Shown here piece after piece: positions 27,179 to 36,119 of a stretch of DNA of 64,000 bases (position 1 is the first letter of the stretch; each line of letters opens with the position of its first letter). The translations under genes and the position numbers were made by a program. The notes beneath the pieces were generated by a model that saw only the letters and a program-made list of their open reading frames with translations, made no database searches and was not told the origin of the DNA. Where the stretch lies: contig NZ_BCUD01000017.1 of assembly GCF_001591105.1 (NCBI RefSeq), positions 1 to 64,000 on the forward strand. The letters are read 5' to 3'. This DNA comes from Vibrio nereis NBRC 15637 (GTDB lineage: Bacteria > Pseudomonadota > Gammaproteobacteria > Enterobacterales > Vibrionaceae).

Positions 27179-28615
27179 TTATTTAGTTGGGTACGTTGTG
27201 TAACGCACGCCCATCATCTGTTCCATACAGTGAATAACCTGACAGCTGTAGCCGAACTCGTTATCGTACCAGATGTACAGTACACAACGGTTGTCTTGCG
27301 CGATAGTTGCCGCACCATCAACAACGCCAGCGAAACGAGAGCCAACAAGGTCTGTCGAAACAATTTCAGTTGACTCTGTGTAGTCGATTTGCGCTGAAAG
27401 GTCTGACTTAATTGCCATTTCACGTAGGTAAGCGTTTAGCTCGTCTTTGTCTGTGCCTTTTTCAAGGTTCAGGTTAGCAATGGCCATAGATACGTTTGGC
27501 GTTGGTACACGAATCGCGTTACCTGTCAATTTACCCGCTAGTTCAGGTAGTGCTTTCGCTACCGCTTTAGCTGCGCCAGTCTCTGTCAATACCATGTTTA
27601 GCGAAGCACTACGGCCACGACGCTCACCTGAGTGGAAGTTATCAATCAGGTTTTGGTCGTTAGTGAATGAGTGAACAGTTTCGATATGACCAGATGTCAC
27701 ACCATACTTGTCGTTCATCGCTTTTAGGATTGGTGTGATAGCGTTGGTTGTACAGCTCGCCGCAGAGATAATTTTATCTTCAGGCTGGATAACATTGTCG
27801 TTAACGCCGAATACCACGTTCTTAATGTCGCCTTTACCAGGTGCAGTAAGAAGTACTTTCTCTGCGCCTTTACAGCCAAGGTGCTGGCTTAGGCCGTCTG
27901 CGTCACGCCAAACGCCTGTGTTATCAACGACAAGTGCATTGTTGATACCGTAGCTAGTGTAATCCACTTCTTCAGGCTTGTTCGCGTAGATGAACTGGAT
28001 GTAGTTACCGTTCGCGATGATCGCTTTACGCTCTTCATCAACCACGATGCTGCCGTTGAATTGGCCGTGTACAGAGTCACGACGTAGTAGGCTAGCACGT
28101 TTTTCTAGGTCACCTTTCTTACCGCCGCGAACAACAACTGCACGTAGACGTAGTGGGTAACCTGGGCCGTTTTTCTCAACAAGAAGACGAGTCAATAGAC
28201 GACCGATGCGACCAAAACCGTACAGTACAACATCACGAGGTTCGCTAACTGTTTGGCCGTTCATCGCGCCTAGTAGTGAGCTGTGAAGGAAGTCTTTCAC
28301 ACCGTGCTCGTCTTCGCGATCTTGCCAGAACTCATGAGCCAACTGACCAACATCAATACGGCATGGCGACAGTTCCATTTCCGAAAGTGCTTTGATTAGA
28401 GGAAGAGTTTGTTCCGGTGATAGTGTAGTACCTGTGTAGCGACGAGCTAGACGGTGAGTCTTGATAATATCAATTGTCGCTGCATTCACTAGAGTTTTAC
28501 CAAATAGTAGAACTTCTACGCCTTTCTGACGGTAAAGCTGGCCAAGTAGTGGCGAGATGATTTCCGCAATCGTTTGGCTAGTTTGCCAGTCTAAAAGATG
28601 TTTCTCTGGACTCAT
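27179..28615 (-). CDS. Glyceraldehyde-3-phosphate dehydrogenase, long form
   Basis: A 478-residue GAPDH-family protein, about 140 residues longer than GapA because of an N-terminal extension (about 1-125). The dehydrogenase part begins at DVVLYGFGRIGRLLTRLL (NAD-binding), has the catalytic cysteine in SAASCTTNAITP and the phosphate site in RRGRSASLNMVLTETGA, and ends YDNEFGYSCQVIHCM. Long GAPDH proteins of this kind occur on the second chromosome of vibrios (V. cholerae VCA0843). Whether it runs glycolysis or gluconeogenesis is not shown. It has an unusually long 615-bp upstream region with an FNR-like palindrome. Confidence 0.92.
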   Translation of the reverse strand: MSPEKHLLDWQTSQTIAEIISPLLGQLYRQKGVEVLLFGKTLVNAATIDIIKTHRLARRYTGTTLSPEQTLPLIKALSEMELSPCRIDVGQLAHEFWQDREDEHGVKDFLHSSLLGAMNGQTVSEPRDVVLYGFGRIGRLLTRLLVEKNGPGYPLRLRAVVVRGGKKGDLEKRASLLRRDSVHGQFNGSIVVDEERKAIIANGNYIQFIYANKPEEVDYTSYGINNALVVDNTGVWRDADGLSQHLGCKGAEKVLLTAPGKGDIKNVVFGVNDNVIQPEDKIISAASCTTNAITPILKAMNDKYGVTSGHIETVHSFTNDQNLIDNFHSGERRGRSASLNMVLTETGAAKAVAKALPELAGKLTGNAIRVPTPNVSMAIANLNLEKGTDKDELNAYLREMAIKSDLSAQIDYTESTEIVSTDLVGSRFAGVVDGAATIAQDNRCVLYIWYDNEFGYSCQVIHCMEQMMGVRYTTYPTK

Positions 28616-29230
28616 TTTTCGTTGGACCTTTCGCTTTTGGGGACTGACTCTACCCGCGGTGTAGGGGAGGCGAGTAGAGCTTGGAATTCGTTCGTATCAA
28701 TTTTGTAATTTTTATGCGGCAGGATTGTAAGGCCAACCCCCTTATTCTGCTAGTAAAAATAATGACAGGCGTTTGCTCTGGATTTAAGGGTTTTTATAGA
28801 GGCTTTAGCTGTTGTTTTTGTGCGCTTACCACTATTGACAATAAAAATTAGCCTTAGTTAATTTTCATCGAAAAATACTTGGATCGCTAGTTTAATGATA
28901 AATTATGAAAATTGATCTAGATCAATTGTGATCAGTGGCAACTTTAAAACGGAAATGGTAAACAAAAACGGGTCATTTGTTGTGTCTGCATTCAGTAGCA
29001 TGTTTTTTGGTCACTTCTAGGTAAGTGCATCAGTAATTTTTTTCGTTTCTTTGAACTGTATGAGTGTTTATTGAGCGACTTGTGGTGTGTTTTGATTGAA
29101 CTAACGGCGAGTTTTGTCGTGGAACGGTGGTGACGTGGTTGATAAATGAGCCATCAGCACTGATTAGTGTGCTGATGATTCATGAATTAGGGCAGGGCAA
29201 GACAGTCTTTTGAGTTGAACTGTTCAGGGG
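28616..29230. promoter_or_regulatory. Long control region upstream of GAPDH with FNR-like palindrome
   Basis: A 615-bp gene-free region. TTGATCTAGATCAA at 28912-28925 is an exact fit to the FNR pattern TTGAT-N4-ATCAA. It is followed at once by a CRP-like TGTGATCAGTGGCAAC. A hairpin ATCAGCAC/GTGCTGAT near 29153-29180 may end the dCMP deaminase transcript. The FNR-like site is about 295 bp from the GAPDH start, so the promoter position is uncertain. Confidence 0.55.
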
Positions 29231-29704
29231 TTACTCTGCTGTCTGGAGCGGTCGGGCGCTCTCGGCCAGCTCATTGAGTGGTAGCCAGTTTACTTTTACG
29301 CCTGCCTGCAGGAACATTTCTTGGCTTACCTTGATCTTATCGCCCCAGCGAGAAAGGAAGTCAGGTGTTTGTTCTGGACAATGAACCGCTGAAATACCTG
29401 TTTGGATGATTTTTGCAGCGCAGTTAGGGCAAGGAAAATGTGTTACCCAGATCTCACAGCCATCTAGATCGCGTTTGGCGAATAGAATGGCGTTTTCTTC
29501 CGCATGCAATGTTTTCAGATACTTCATTTCTCTATCGTCAGTAATAGCGCTGTCTGAAATACCGTGTGGATAGCCGTTGAATCCGACTGAAACAATGCGA
29601 TTTTGTTTAGTGATAACAGCGCCAACTTGAGTGGATGGGTCTTTACTCCAAGAGCCAACAAGTTCAGCCATTTGGTAAAAGCGTTGTGCCCATTTAGAAA
29701 TCAT
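29231..29704 (-). CDS. dCMP deaminase (deoxycytidylate deaminase family)
   Basis: A zinc enzyme that deaminates dCMP to dUMP for dTTP synthesis. The 157 residues contain the zinc and proton-shuttle motif TLHAEENAIL (about 66-75) and the second zinc motif FPCPNCAAKI (about 89-98), with DPSTQVGAVI and GFNGYPHGI earlier. It has AGAGG before the ATG. dCMP specificity is inferred from similarity; a general deoxycytidylate deaminase fold is certain. Confidence 0.88.
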   Translation of the reverse strand: MISKWAQRFYQMAELVGSWSKDPSTQVGAVITKQNRIVSVGFNGYPHGISDSAITDDREMKYLKTLHAEENAILFAKRDLDGCEIWVTHFPCPNCAAKIIQTGISAVHCPEQTPDFLSRWGDKIKVSQEMFLQAGVKVNWLPLNELAESARPLQTAE

Positions 29705-29933
29705 TCAATTTTCCTCTAGGAAATGTTTACTTGCCTAAAGTGTACCTTTAGGCATGGATACTGGTTAATTGTGATAGAGATCGCCTCATAATATCCTAAT
29801 TTCCCTGCTTTTAGTCCAGTAAAAAACGTGGTCGGCTCAGTGTTTATCGCATAAAAAGCCAATTTTAAGTGACTATTATCACATTTGATTTTTGCGTGGG
29901 GGGATTTAGGTAGGGCAGATTGGTCACGTTGCT

Positions 29934-29951
29934 TGTGCGAGATCTCTTACA
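29934..29951 (+). promoter_or_regulatory. VarA/UvrY (GacA-type) box upstream of csrB
   Basis: TGTGCG-AGATCT-CTTACA fits the GacA-family pattern TGTAAG-N6-CTTACA, with the right half perfect and the left half at 4 of 6. It lies about 110 bp upstream of the csrB body, where response-regulator sites for Csr RNAs are found. Confidence 0.65.
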
Positions 29952-30049
29952 AAGCTGTGAGCATAATTTGTGTTTTTAACGCAGATATCTATTTGGATTA
30001 AAGTTAAGTAATTGATAATTAATTAATTTATTGTTTTTCTTAGGCTGAG

Positions 30050-30521
30050 TCAGCATGGAGAAATTAAAAGTTCTGTTGTTAAAAACGGTCAGTGGCATAT
30101 TCTTGAGTTGTCAGCAGGAAGCAGACATGGAACAGGAAAGACCCACGGATTGGTCATCTTCAGGAAGAAGATTCGATTGTTTAGGATGAACAATTGGCAT
30201 GGAAAGCAAAGGACATTGGCTTGGACGCTAGTAACTAGGATGGTTGCGCAAGGACAGACAATGGACGCTTAACGGACTAAGGCAATTTCTGTCAGGGTGA
30301 CGGAATCAGGGACACCGCTTAAGGATAAAGCGATGAGAGTTAACTGGGATAGTTAACGGGCTGGATTGCCAAGGACACCGCTAGGACGGCGATGGTAAGG
30401 AAAGAGCTGAAGGATTCAGTGTACTATCAAGGAATAGATGCAGGGAGCACCTATTAGTAGCCGGATTGCTGCGAGTAAAGATTAAACCCCACTAGGCGAG
30501 AGCTTAGTGGGGTTTTCTTTT
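30050..30521 (+). ncRNA. csrB: CsrB-family regulatory RNA
   Basis: A roughly 470-nt non-coding stretch with about 26 GGA triplets, many as AGGA or GGGA in short hairpin loops, ending in a strong intrinsic terminator. This is the composition of CsrB RNAs, which titrate the RNA-binding regulator CsrA through repeated GGA motifs. No long open frame covers it. A VarA/UvrY-type box lies upstream. Vibrios carry several csrB copies; which one this is cannot be told. The 5' end is approximate (about 30040-30060). Confidence 0.88.
30484..30521 (+). terminator. csrB terminator
   Basis: AAACCCCACTA (30484-30494) and TAGTGGGGTTT (30505-30515) pair around GGCGAGAGCT and are followed by TTCTTTTT. Confidence 0.92.
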
Positions 30522-30856
30522 TGTACGCTCTTTTTTATAAGTTTGACAGTCTTTAAACTTCGCTGCTTTTAAATAAGGTGGGTATTTGCACAGGTATAAT
30601 AAAAGAAGAGCCAACCTCAAAAAGGGAGATTGGCTTGTATGAGTGTGAACATATAGGTTCACTAACAACGTCAGTTGGCTAGGTGACCCCCGGCTTATCA
30701 AGGGTCGATTTAATAAATGCACTATATGTGCCAAGTCTAATAGAGTGTATTTGCACAAAAAACTAATGCTTTAGCATTAATTTTCCGTCATGCATTTGCA
30801 TATTGAAAGTGCAAAATGCAAATATTTGCATTATTCCATATTATTAGTGTGTCTTT
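30522..30856. other. Gene-free region between csrB and mgtE with hairpins and a palindrome
   Basis: No gene is seen. It holds an AGCCAACCTC/GAGATTGGCT hairpin (about 30608-30636), a minus-strand terminator for mgtE (TAATGCT/AGCATTA with GTTTTTTG, about 30757-30780) and a perfect 18-bp palindrome AATGCAAATATTTGCATT at 30815-30832. Confidence 0.7.
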
Positions 30857-32203
30857 TTAAAGCATAACCAGGCTTGCGGTACCAAGAAATGCAAAGAAAC
30901 CGACAACATCGGTTACTGTGGTTAAAATAACGGAGCCAGCTAAGGCCGGGTCTAGTTTTAACTTTTCCAAAGCAATGGGGATAAGTACTCCAAACAGTGC
31001 GGCAGTAATGATGTTCACGATTATCGCCAGAGCTATCGTGGCGCCAAGTATTCCTGACTGGAACCACATGCCAGCTAGCCCACCAATGATCACTGCCCAC
31101 AGAATACCGTTGATTGAACCAATGCCTATTTCATTTTTCAGCAGCGCCCAGCGGTTACCTACAGTGATCTGATTGAGTGCCATGGCACGCACCATAAGCG
31201 TTAATGTCTGGCTGCCTGCTATACCGCCCATAGAGGCCACGATCGGCATCAATACAGCTAAAGCAACAACTTGTGCGATGACGTCTTCAAACAAACCAAT
31301 GGTGATAGAGGCAAGAATGGCCGTCATTAAATTAATGCCGAGCCAGACGCCGCGCTTTTGTGAGCTTTTAATCACAGGTGCGAATAGGTCATCGCCTTCA
31401 TCCATACCCGTACCCGCCATCAAACGTGACTCATATATCTCTCGTTGGGTGCTGAGGGCAAATTGCCAGTCGACCTCACCGATCAGCATTTGATCATCAT
31501 CAATGACGGGCATTGTTGAGGACGAAGAGTGTTCTAGTGCTTCGATACTTTCGGCCAAGGTGAGTTTGGCGTTCAGCGTTACCACGTTATCGCAGGCGAG
31601 ATTTTTAAGCCTTTCGGATTCATCTGCTCTGAGCAAATCAATATAGCTCACGACACCACGGAACTGTTTACGTTTATTAATTAAGTAGATTTGCTGCGGT
31701 GCATCATAGCTATAACGCTCCATCAGCGCGGTTGCCCTTGCTACGGAAAGGTTAAACGGAAGCGTGACTATTTTACGTTCTGCCCAACGGCCCAGTTCAT
31801 CATCTTCGTACTCGTTGGCTAAGTCATAAAGTTCTAGCTCGTCTTTTTCGATTAGGCTGAGTGCTTCACTGATGATGTCATCGGGTAACGAGTCGGCCCA
31901 CTCGATCAAAGATAGGTTATCGAGTTTCGCTAGAGTAAGTTTCAGCTCAATTTCGGAAAGAGCGGAGATAATTGAGTTACGCACATCCGCACGGGCGTCA
32001 GTGAGTACTTCAATATGCAACTCTAATGGTAGGCCTCGCCACAAGCGCACACGATCATCAATCGGAAATGCTTCAAGTATCAGCGCAATGGAACCTGCTT
32101 CTAGCCCTTCTTCAATATACTCGTTTAATATTTGATTCTGTTGCTCGTCATCAGCACGGGCAATGGTCTGTATGTGATGAGATAGTTCCTGAAATTCGCT
32201 CAT
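30857..32203 (-). CDS. mgtE: Magnesium transporter MgtE
   Basis: A Mg2+ channel/transporter of the inner membrane. The 448 residues have the MgtE N domain (about 1-130), a CBS-domain pair (about 138-250, with QIYLINKRKQFRGVVSYIDLLRA and MPVIDDDQMLIGEVDWQ) and five membrane segments from about 285 onward. The membrane part includes VLMPIVASMGGIAGSQTLTLMVRA, the segment that lines the ion path in MgtE. The N and CBS domains sense Mg2+ in characterised homologues. GGAG precedes the ATG. Confidence 0.95.
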   Translation of the reverse strand: MSEFQELSHHIQTIARADDEQQNQILNEYIEEGLEAGSIALILEAFPIDDRVRLWRGLPLELHIEVLTDARADVRNSIISALSEIELKLTLAKLDNLSLIEWADSLPDDIISEALSLIEKDELELYDLANEYEDDELGRWAERKIVTLPFNLSVARATALMERYSYDAPQQIYLINKRKQFRGVVSYIDLLRADESERLKNLACDNVVTLNAKLTLAESIEALEHSSSSTMPVIDDDQMLIGEVDWQFALSTQREIYESRLMAGTGMDEGDDLFAPVIKSSQKRGVWLGINLMTAILASITIGLFEDVIAQVVALAVLMPIVASMGGIAGSQTLTLMVRAMALNQITVGNRWALLKNEIGIGSINGILWAVIIGGLAGMWFQSGILGATIALAIIVNIITAALFGVLIPIALEKLKLDPALAGSVILTTVTDVVGFFAFLGTASLVML

Positions 32204-32312
32204 CGTTGCACTCCGCAGGTTTACGGTTTGATTTTATGAGCACATGTTAGCAGAAGCGGTGATTTGGGGAATGAAAAATCATTAAAAAGCCCAGAAATTC
32301 TGGGCCTTAACG

Positions 32313-33572
32313 TTACTCGGTTTTTGGTTGTTTGAGTGGTCTCAGTTTCTCCCAAGGAAGAGAGAATAGAGCTAAAATGCTAAGTGCATACAGCATCGAC
32401 CAACCTAAGCAGATAAAAACGATGGTACAAAGGATAAGTGCGATCGCCGCCAGGGCTTTACCCACTCCTGTAAGCAGCTTATAGGCGGACAACATAGCCA
32501 GTAGATAAACCAAGACAAACACACTGTTGGCGAGTTTCAGAAAGAACTCAAGGTCCAGTCCTGACAGTTCGCCACCGACACAAGAAAGGATCAATATAGC
32601 ACCTATGACTAGCGTGGCATTTGCGGGTACCCCTTTAATTGACACTCTCGCCAACGGACTGGTCGGTTTGTATTCTCGCGCTTGGGCCCACACCATACGA
32701 GATAAGCTTTGTGTGTATAAATTAACACTGGCAAAGCAGGCCGCGAAACCAAGCAGGCTAATCAACACTTTAAATTGATTGCCGAACAGTTGCTCTGAGA
32801 TCCAGGGAATAGACGCACTTTCAAATTCGGCAGAGCCGTAAGCGCCAAACTTAAGAATAATCACCGAGCAAGCCCAGTAAGTGGCCCCTGCGATGAAGCT
32901 GCCGACTAAGATAGCGATGGGAAAATCTCGCTGCGGATTTTTAAATTCCTCGCCCATATGGGCCAATGCTTCAATGCCAACAAAGCACCAAAACATAACG
33001 CCGAGAGCCGCTCCAATACTCCAGAATGAGTCTGAATCGAGCGTCGGCATCACGATATCATTGGTCGATAGTCCTCCTTTCCACCAAAAGGCCGCGACGA
33101 GCGCAAATACACTCAACGCGATGACCGTTTGTAGTCGGCCGGAGGACTTAGTTCCAGACAAGTTGACCGCCATTAGCAGGGCCACCGTCAGTATTTGAGC
33201 CAGCATCGCCGAGTTAATCGCTTCAGGTAACAGCTGTTGTAAAAAGCCTGCGGCAAGCGCAATGGCGGCGGGTATGCCGACGGGGATTACGCTGACAAAC
33301 AGCCACGCTACACTCTTTTCAAGCCGTTTATCAAACGCCTGCCGGACAAAATACGCGGTGCCCCCCGCACTTGGGTATCGCTTGCCTAACTGCGCAAAGG
33401 TGAGGGCAATCGGGCAAATGGCAATAAAAAGCAATCCCCATGCCCACAGTGACAGGTGCCCTGCAATGCCAGCAGCAATCGCTGGGACCATAAACAGCCC
33501 AGTGCCTAGTAACGTTGTTGAAAGTTGTCCTATTCCTGAAATGAGGGTTATTTCTTTTTTTAATTCGCCCAT
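32313..33572 (-). CDS. yjeH: YjeH-like amino acid exporter (APC family)
   Basis: An inner-membrane amino acid/proton antiporter. The 419 residues from the ATG at 33572 have about 12 membrane segments and follow E. coli YjeH closely (GIGQLSTTLLGTGLFMVPA, RYPSAGGTAYFVRQAF, LFVSVIPVGIPAA, LGVMFWCFVGIEALAHM). E. coli YjeH exports methionine and branched-chain amino acids. The chosen start has AAGGA nine bases upstream; the ATG three codons earlier (33581) touches that site. It is a single gene with a short gap to the cytochrome operon upstream. Confidence 0.88.
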   Translation of the reverse strand: MGELKKEITLISGIGQLSTTLLGTGLFMVPAIAAGIAGHLSLWAWGLLFIAICPIALTFAQLGKRYPSAGGTAYFVRQAFDKRLEKSVAWLFVSVIPVGIPAAIALAAGFLQQLLPEAINSAMLAQILTVALLMAVNLSGTKSSGRLQTVIALSVFALVAAFWWKGGLSTNDIVMPTLDSDSFWSIGAALGVMFWCFVGIEALAHMGEEFKNPQRDFPIAILVGSFIAGATYWACSVIILKFGAYGSAEFESASIPWISEQLFGNQFKVLISLLGFAACFASVNLYTQSLSRMVWAQAREYKPTSPLARVSIKGVPANATLVIGAILILSCVGGELSGLDLEFFLKLANSVFVLVYLLAMLSAYKLLTGVGKALAAIALILCTIVFICLGWSMLYALSILALFSLPWEKLRPLKQPKTE

Positions 33573-33719
33573 AGCTTCCATTCCTTCTAATACAGGAATA
33601 GCTTACTGAATAACTGCGAGTTAAGCAGCCAGCATTTCGTCGTAGATAACCGTCAAAATGACGGAATTTTCACGGTGGGTAAGCGAATTGACGCTTGGGC
33701 TAGACAGTGCTTCCCTTAT

Positions 33720-34160
33720 TCAATTGTGAACCGAAGGGCTAATTGATAAAGCCTTACTATGGGGCATAAATACAAAGTGACTCATATAGCGTTCTAAACG
33801 ATGAGAGTAGATGTGTTCAATTTCACTATCACCTTCATCATGGCAGTCTAGACAAGTTTCTTTGGGGTCGAATTCTTCGTGAGGGAAATGGCACTCTACG
33901 CACTCCATGTTCTCGTTCTCCTTGTGTTTTAAGTTATGGCTTTTTCCACGTAATAAGCCAAAGTCATCGTGACATTCAACACAACTGCGATATTCAAAGA
34001 CCAAATCGTCAGAAACCGACTCATCCTCATGACATTGTCCAGCACACGTCTCGTCTTTTAAATGGAAATTAGCGAGTGTGTCTTCGTCTGGATTAGGAAG
34101 ATCATCGGCATAAGTGAGTGGAGAAATGACCAATAAAAGGGTAACGAGAAATTTGTTCAT
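33720..34160 (-). CDS. Periplasmic tetrahaem c-type cytochrome (STC/flavocytochrome c domain-like)
   Basis: A 146-residue secreted protein with signal peptide MNKFLVTLLLVISPLTYA. Four haem motifs are visible: CAGQCH (an unusual CX3CH), CVECH, CVECH and CLDCH. ANFHLKDETCAGQCHEDE and the later ECHFPHEEFDPKETCLDCH fit the small tetrahaem cytochrome of Shewanella and the haem domain of its fumarate reductase; the C-terminus has about 35 extra residues. It probably carries electrons across the periplasm. Its ATG overlaps the stop of the pentahaem gene (ATGA), so the two are coupled. Confidence 0.85.
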   Translation of the reverse strand: MNKFLVTLLLVISPLTYADDLPNPDEDTLANFHLKDETCAGQCHEDESVSDDLVFEYRSCVECHDDFGLLRGKSHNLKHKENENMECVECHFPHEEFDPKETCLDCHDEGDSEIEHIYSHRLERYMSHFVFMPHSKALSISPSVHN

Positions 34161-34738
34161 CGCGATGTCTCCTCATGGCTGGAAGTCTCATCAGATCTTT
34201 TGTCATGGCAAAAGACACATAATCCAATTCGAAATTTCTTTGTGATACCGATAATAGGATCGCGAGGCTGATGTAGAGAGTGGCATGTTGAACAAAACAT
34301 TTCTTTTACGTGCAGATCATGCGTCCACTCCGCTGCTCTGAGTGCTTGTGGCTGATGGCAGATGATGCACTGTTGGTTTTGCTCAAACATCGTTGACCGA
34401 TTTGTGTCATTGAAGCCTATGATGGCGTGATCATCTTTAGGGTGATCGCCTTTGTTGCCGTGGCATGCGGTACAATTGTCGTAAAATAGACGACTTTCGT
34501 GCTGACCTACCGACGTAATAGCGTCAATATTCTTAATCAGACGTTTCTTTTGATGGCACCGAATACACCTCTTATTTTCTTTGGATATCACTGCCATCGT
34601 TTGTTCTGGCGTGATTTGTTGAGCAAAATCAGGCTTGCTGTCGGCAAAAGTGGCTTGAGCCACAAGTAATGCAATAAGGCCACACTGCCACTTTAGAGCA
34701 GAGTTCTGTATTGCACGAAGTAGGGAAAAGATCCGCAT
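34157..34738 (-). CDS. NrfB-like periplasmic pentahaem cytochrome c
   Basis: From the ATG at 34738, which has a GAGGG site, the protein has 193 residues. A signal peptide (LIALLVAQATFADSK) is followed by five CXXCH haem motifs: CIRCH, CTACH, CIICH, CSTCH and CVFCH. QCIICHQPQALRAAEWTHDLHV and STCHSLHQPRD match the NrfB pattern of E. coli, the electron donor to nitrite reductase NrfA, but no nrfA is near. Here it lies between an EB_dh haem protein and a tetrahaem cytochrome, suggesting a different terminal partner. The in-frame ATG at 34783 has no clear site. Confidence 0.85.
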   Translation of the reverse strand: MRIFSLLRAIQNSALKWQCGLIALLVAQATFADSKPDFAQQITPEQTMAVISKENKRCIRCHQKKRLIKNIDAITSVGQHESRLFYDNCTACHGNKGDHPKDDHAIIGFNDTNRSTMFEQNQQCIICHQPQALRAAEWTHDLHVKEMFCSTCHSLHQPRDPIIGITKKFRIGLCVFCHDKRSDETSSHEETSR

Positions 34739-34805
34739 AGTTACCCTCAACAAGATAAATCGCGATACGTTGGGCGAAGGCACCGCCCAACGTTAACTGT
34801 AGCCA

Positions 34806-35855
34806 TTATTTAAATACCATGTTTAGAACACCTCGGTGATATACGTGGTTGATTTGGCTGTTGTCAAAAACGGCAACACCGAACGGGTAGCTCTTAGACA
34901 TGTCATCAAATTGAACGTCTTGTGTCTTCGCATTTGAGCCAGCGGTGACAAGTTTCCGTTTCATCTCAAGTGTCCAAACACCCTCGTTCCAGTTTGAACC
35001 TACCTCGATATCCCCTCGTGAACCTTGGAATGGCGCACCAGTCAGCCCAGGAATACGGTCTGTTTTGCTGTAATCTTGGGTAAAAGGCATTTTTTCATTT
35101 TCGTGAATGAGTAATGTATCAGCGGAAAGGTTGGCACTCACAAATGCAGGTTGACCGTCTTTAATGTTATTTACGTAGCCGCCACCTGTTTTATCATCAC
35201 CTTTACGACCCCAGCCCTTGTTTAGTTTTGGATCGGTATTGCTATCAATATACTGGTCATCCAGTTGATTATGCGCGGCTGTTCTGACTCCCTTCCAGTG
35301 CCACATATCGATAAATTGGCCTTCTTTGGTGTACTTTCTGGCCGGGTTTTTATCCTTTCTGCCGCCAATTTTTCCGCCTTTGGCACGGTGGCAGGCGGCA
35401 TTACATCCTTTTTCTGCAAAGTCATCGGTGTTGATATCCCAGAACACAGCAAACTTGTCTTCATAGTATGTATTTTCATGACCCGTCTGGTCTTTATTCA
35501 TGGATTGTTTCCACGAACCATCTGCTTGCTTCATCCAAGGGAAGCGTTCGACGCTTTTTGTTGGGTCGTCGTATTGAATAAGGAAATATACGTATTCATC
35601 GTCATAGAGCGACTTGATCAATACGTCTGTCCTTTTTATGCCTTTGTAGCCATTATCTGGTTTATAGGGGAGCTTCTTAAGTTTTACTTTAAGCGCGGTT
35701 GCCGCATCCCATGTAGAGTCTGGTATACCATCAATACTAATTGTTGTGGGCGCTTTAATACTTTCTAAAACCATGTCCTTTTTCGCGTTGGCAATACTCA
35801 GCGGCGCGATAGCTGTTGCTGCAGTAATGCCAATAATGATTGGCGACAGTCTCAT
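34806..35855 (-). CDS. Ethylbenzene-dehydrogenase-type haem-binding protein with CX3CH motif
   Basis: A 349-residue exported protein: signal peptide MRLSPIIIGITAATAIAPLSIANA, then a beta-sandwich of the EB_dh/cytochrome c-552 type haem-binding family (ISIDGIPDSTWDAATALKVKL, VYFLIQYDDPTKSVERFPWM, FAVFWDIN, WTLEMKRKLVT). It has one covalent-type motif GCNAACH, again CX3CH. Related proteins are gamma subunits of DMSO reductase-type enzymes or stand-alone cytochromes. No molybdoenzyme gene is nearby. First gene of the three-gene operon; AAGGAG precedes the ATG. Confidence 0.8.
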   Translation of the reverse strand: MRLSPIIIGITAATAIAPLSIANAKKDMVLESIKAPTTISIDGIPDSTWDAATALKVKLKKLPYKPDNGYKGIKRTDVLIKSLYDDEYVYFLIQYDDPTKSVERFPWMKQADGSWKQSMNKDQTGHENTYYEDKFAVFWDINTDDFAEKGCNAACHRAKGGKIGGRKDKNPARKYTKEGQFIDMWHWKGVRTAAHNQLDDQYIDSNTDPKLNKGWGRKGDDKTGGGYVNNIKDGQPAFVSANLSADTLLIHENEKMPFTQDYSKTDRIPGLTGAPFQGSRGDIEVGSNWNEGVWTLEMKRKLVTAGSNAKTQDVQFDDMSKSYPFGVAVFDNSQINHVYHRGVLNMVFK

Positions 35856-36119
35856 ATCAACTCCTTGGCTTTGCTTTGGTCTGTTTTGTATTAAGCGTAG
35901 GATTACTCTTTGAATATCAGCTTGAACAAAATCACACTATTTGTATGGTTATTGAGTGTGGAGTGATGAAGTTATCAGATTCGGATTAAATATTAGCAAA
36001 TGCTGAACTTCTGTTTGAATTGATCGAATGTAAAGCAAACGGATGGCTTTATCGTTGCGCGAATTTGTGTCACATTACTTGTAATCAACAGGATAAGTTG
36101 AGCTATGACAGGAAGTAAT

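Noticed and set aside
27447..28098. Several plus- and minus-strand frames of 69-81 codons inside the GAPDH gene
   Set aside because: They overlap a clear GAPDH frame entirely, have no ribosome binding sites and show no recognisable domain.
30504..30758. 84-codon minus-strand frame next to csrB
   Set aside because: It overlaps the csrB terminator, has low-complexity content (many L, H, K, S) and no good start site; the region is better explained by hairpins.
31173..31493. 106-codon plus-strand frame opposite mgtE
   Set aside because: Antisense of the CBS and membrane coding region; alanine/serine/proline-rich and without a start site.
35265..35768. 167-codon plus-strand frame opposite the EB_dh-type gene
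   Set aside because: It lies antisense to a gene with a signal peptide and family motifs, and has no supporting start signal.
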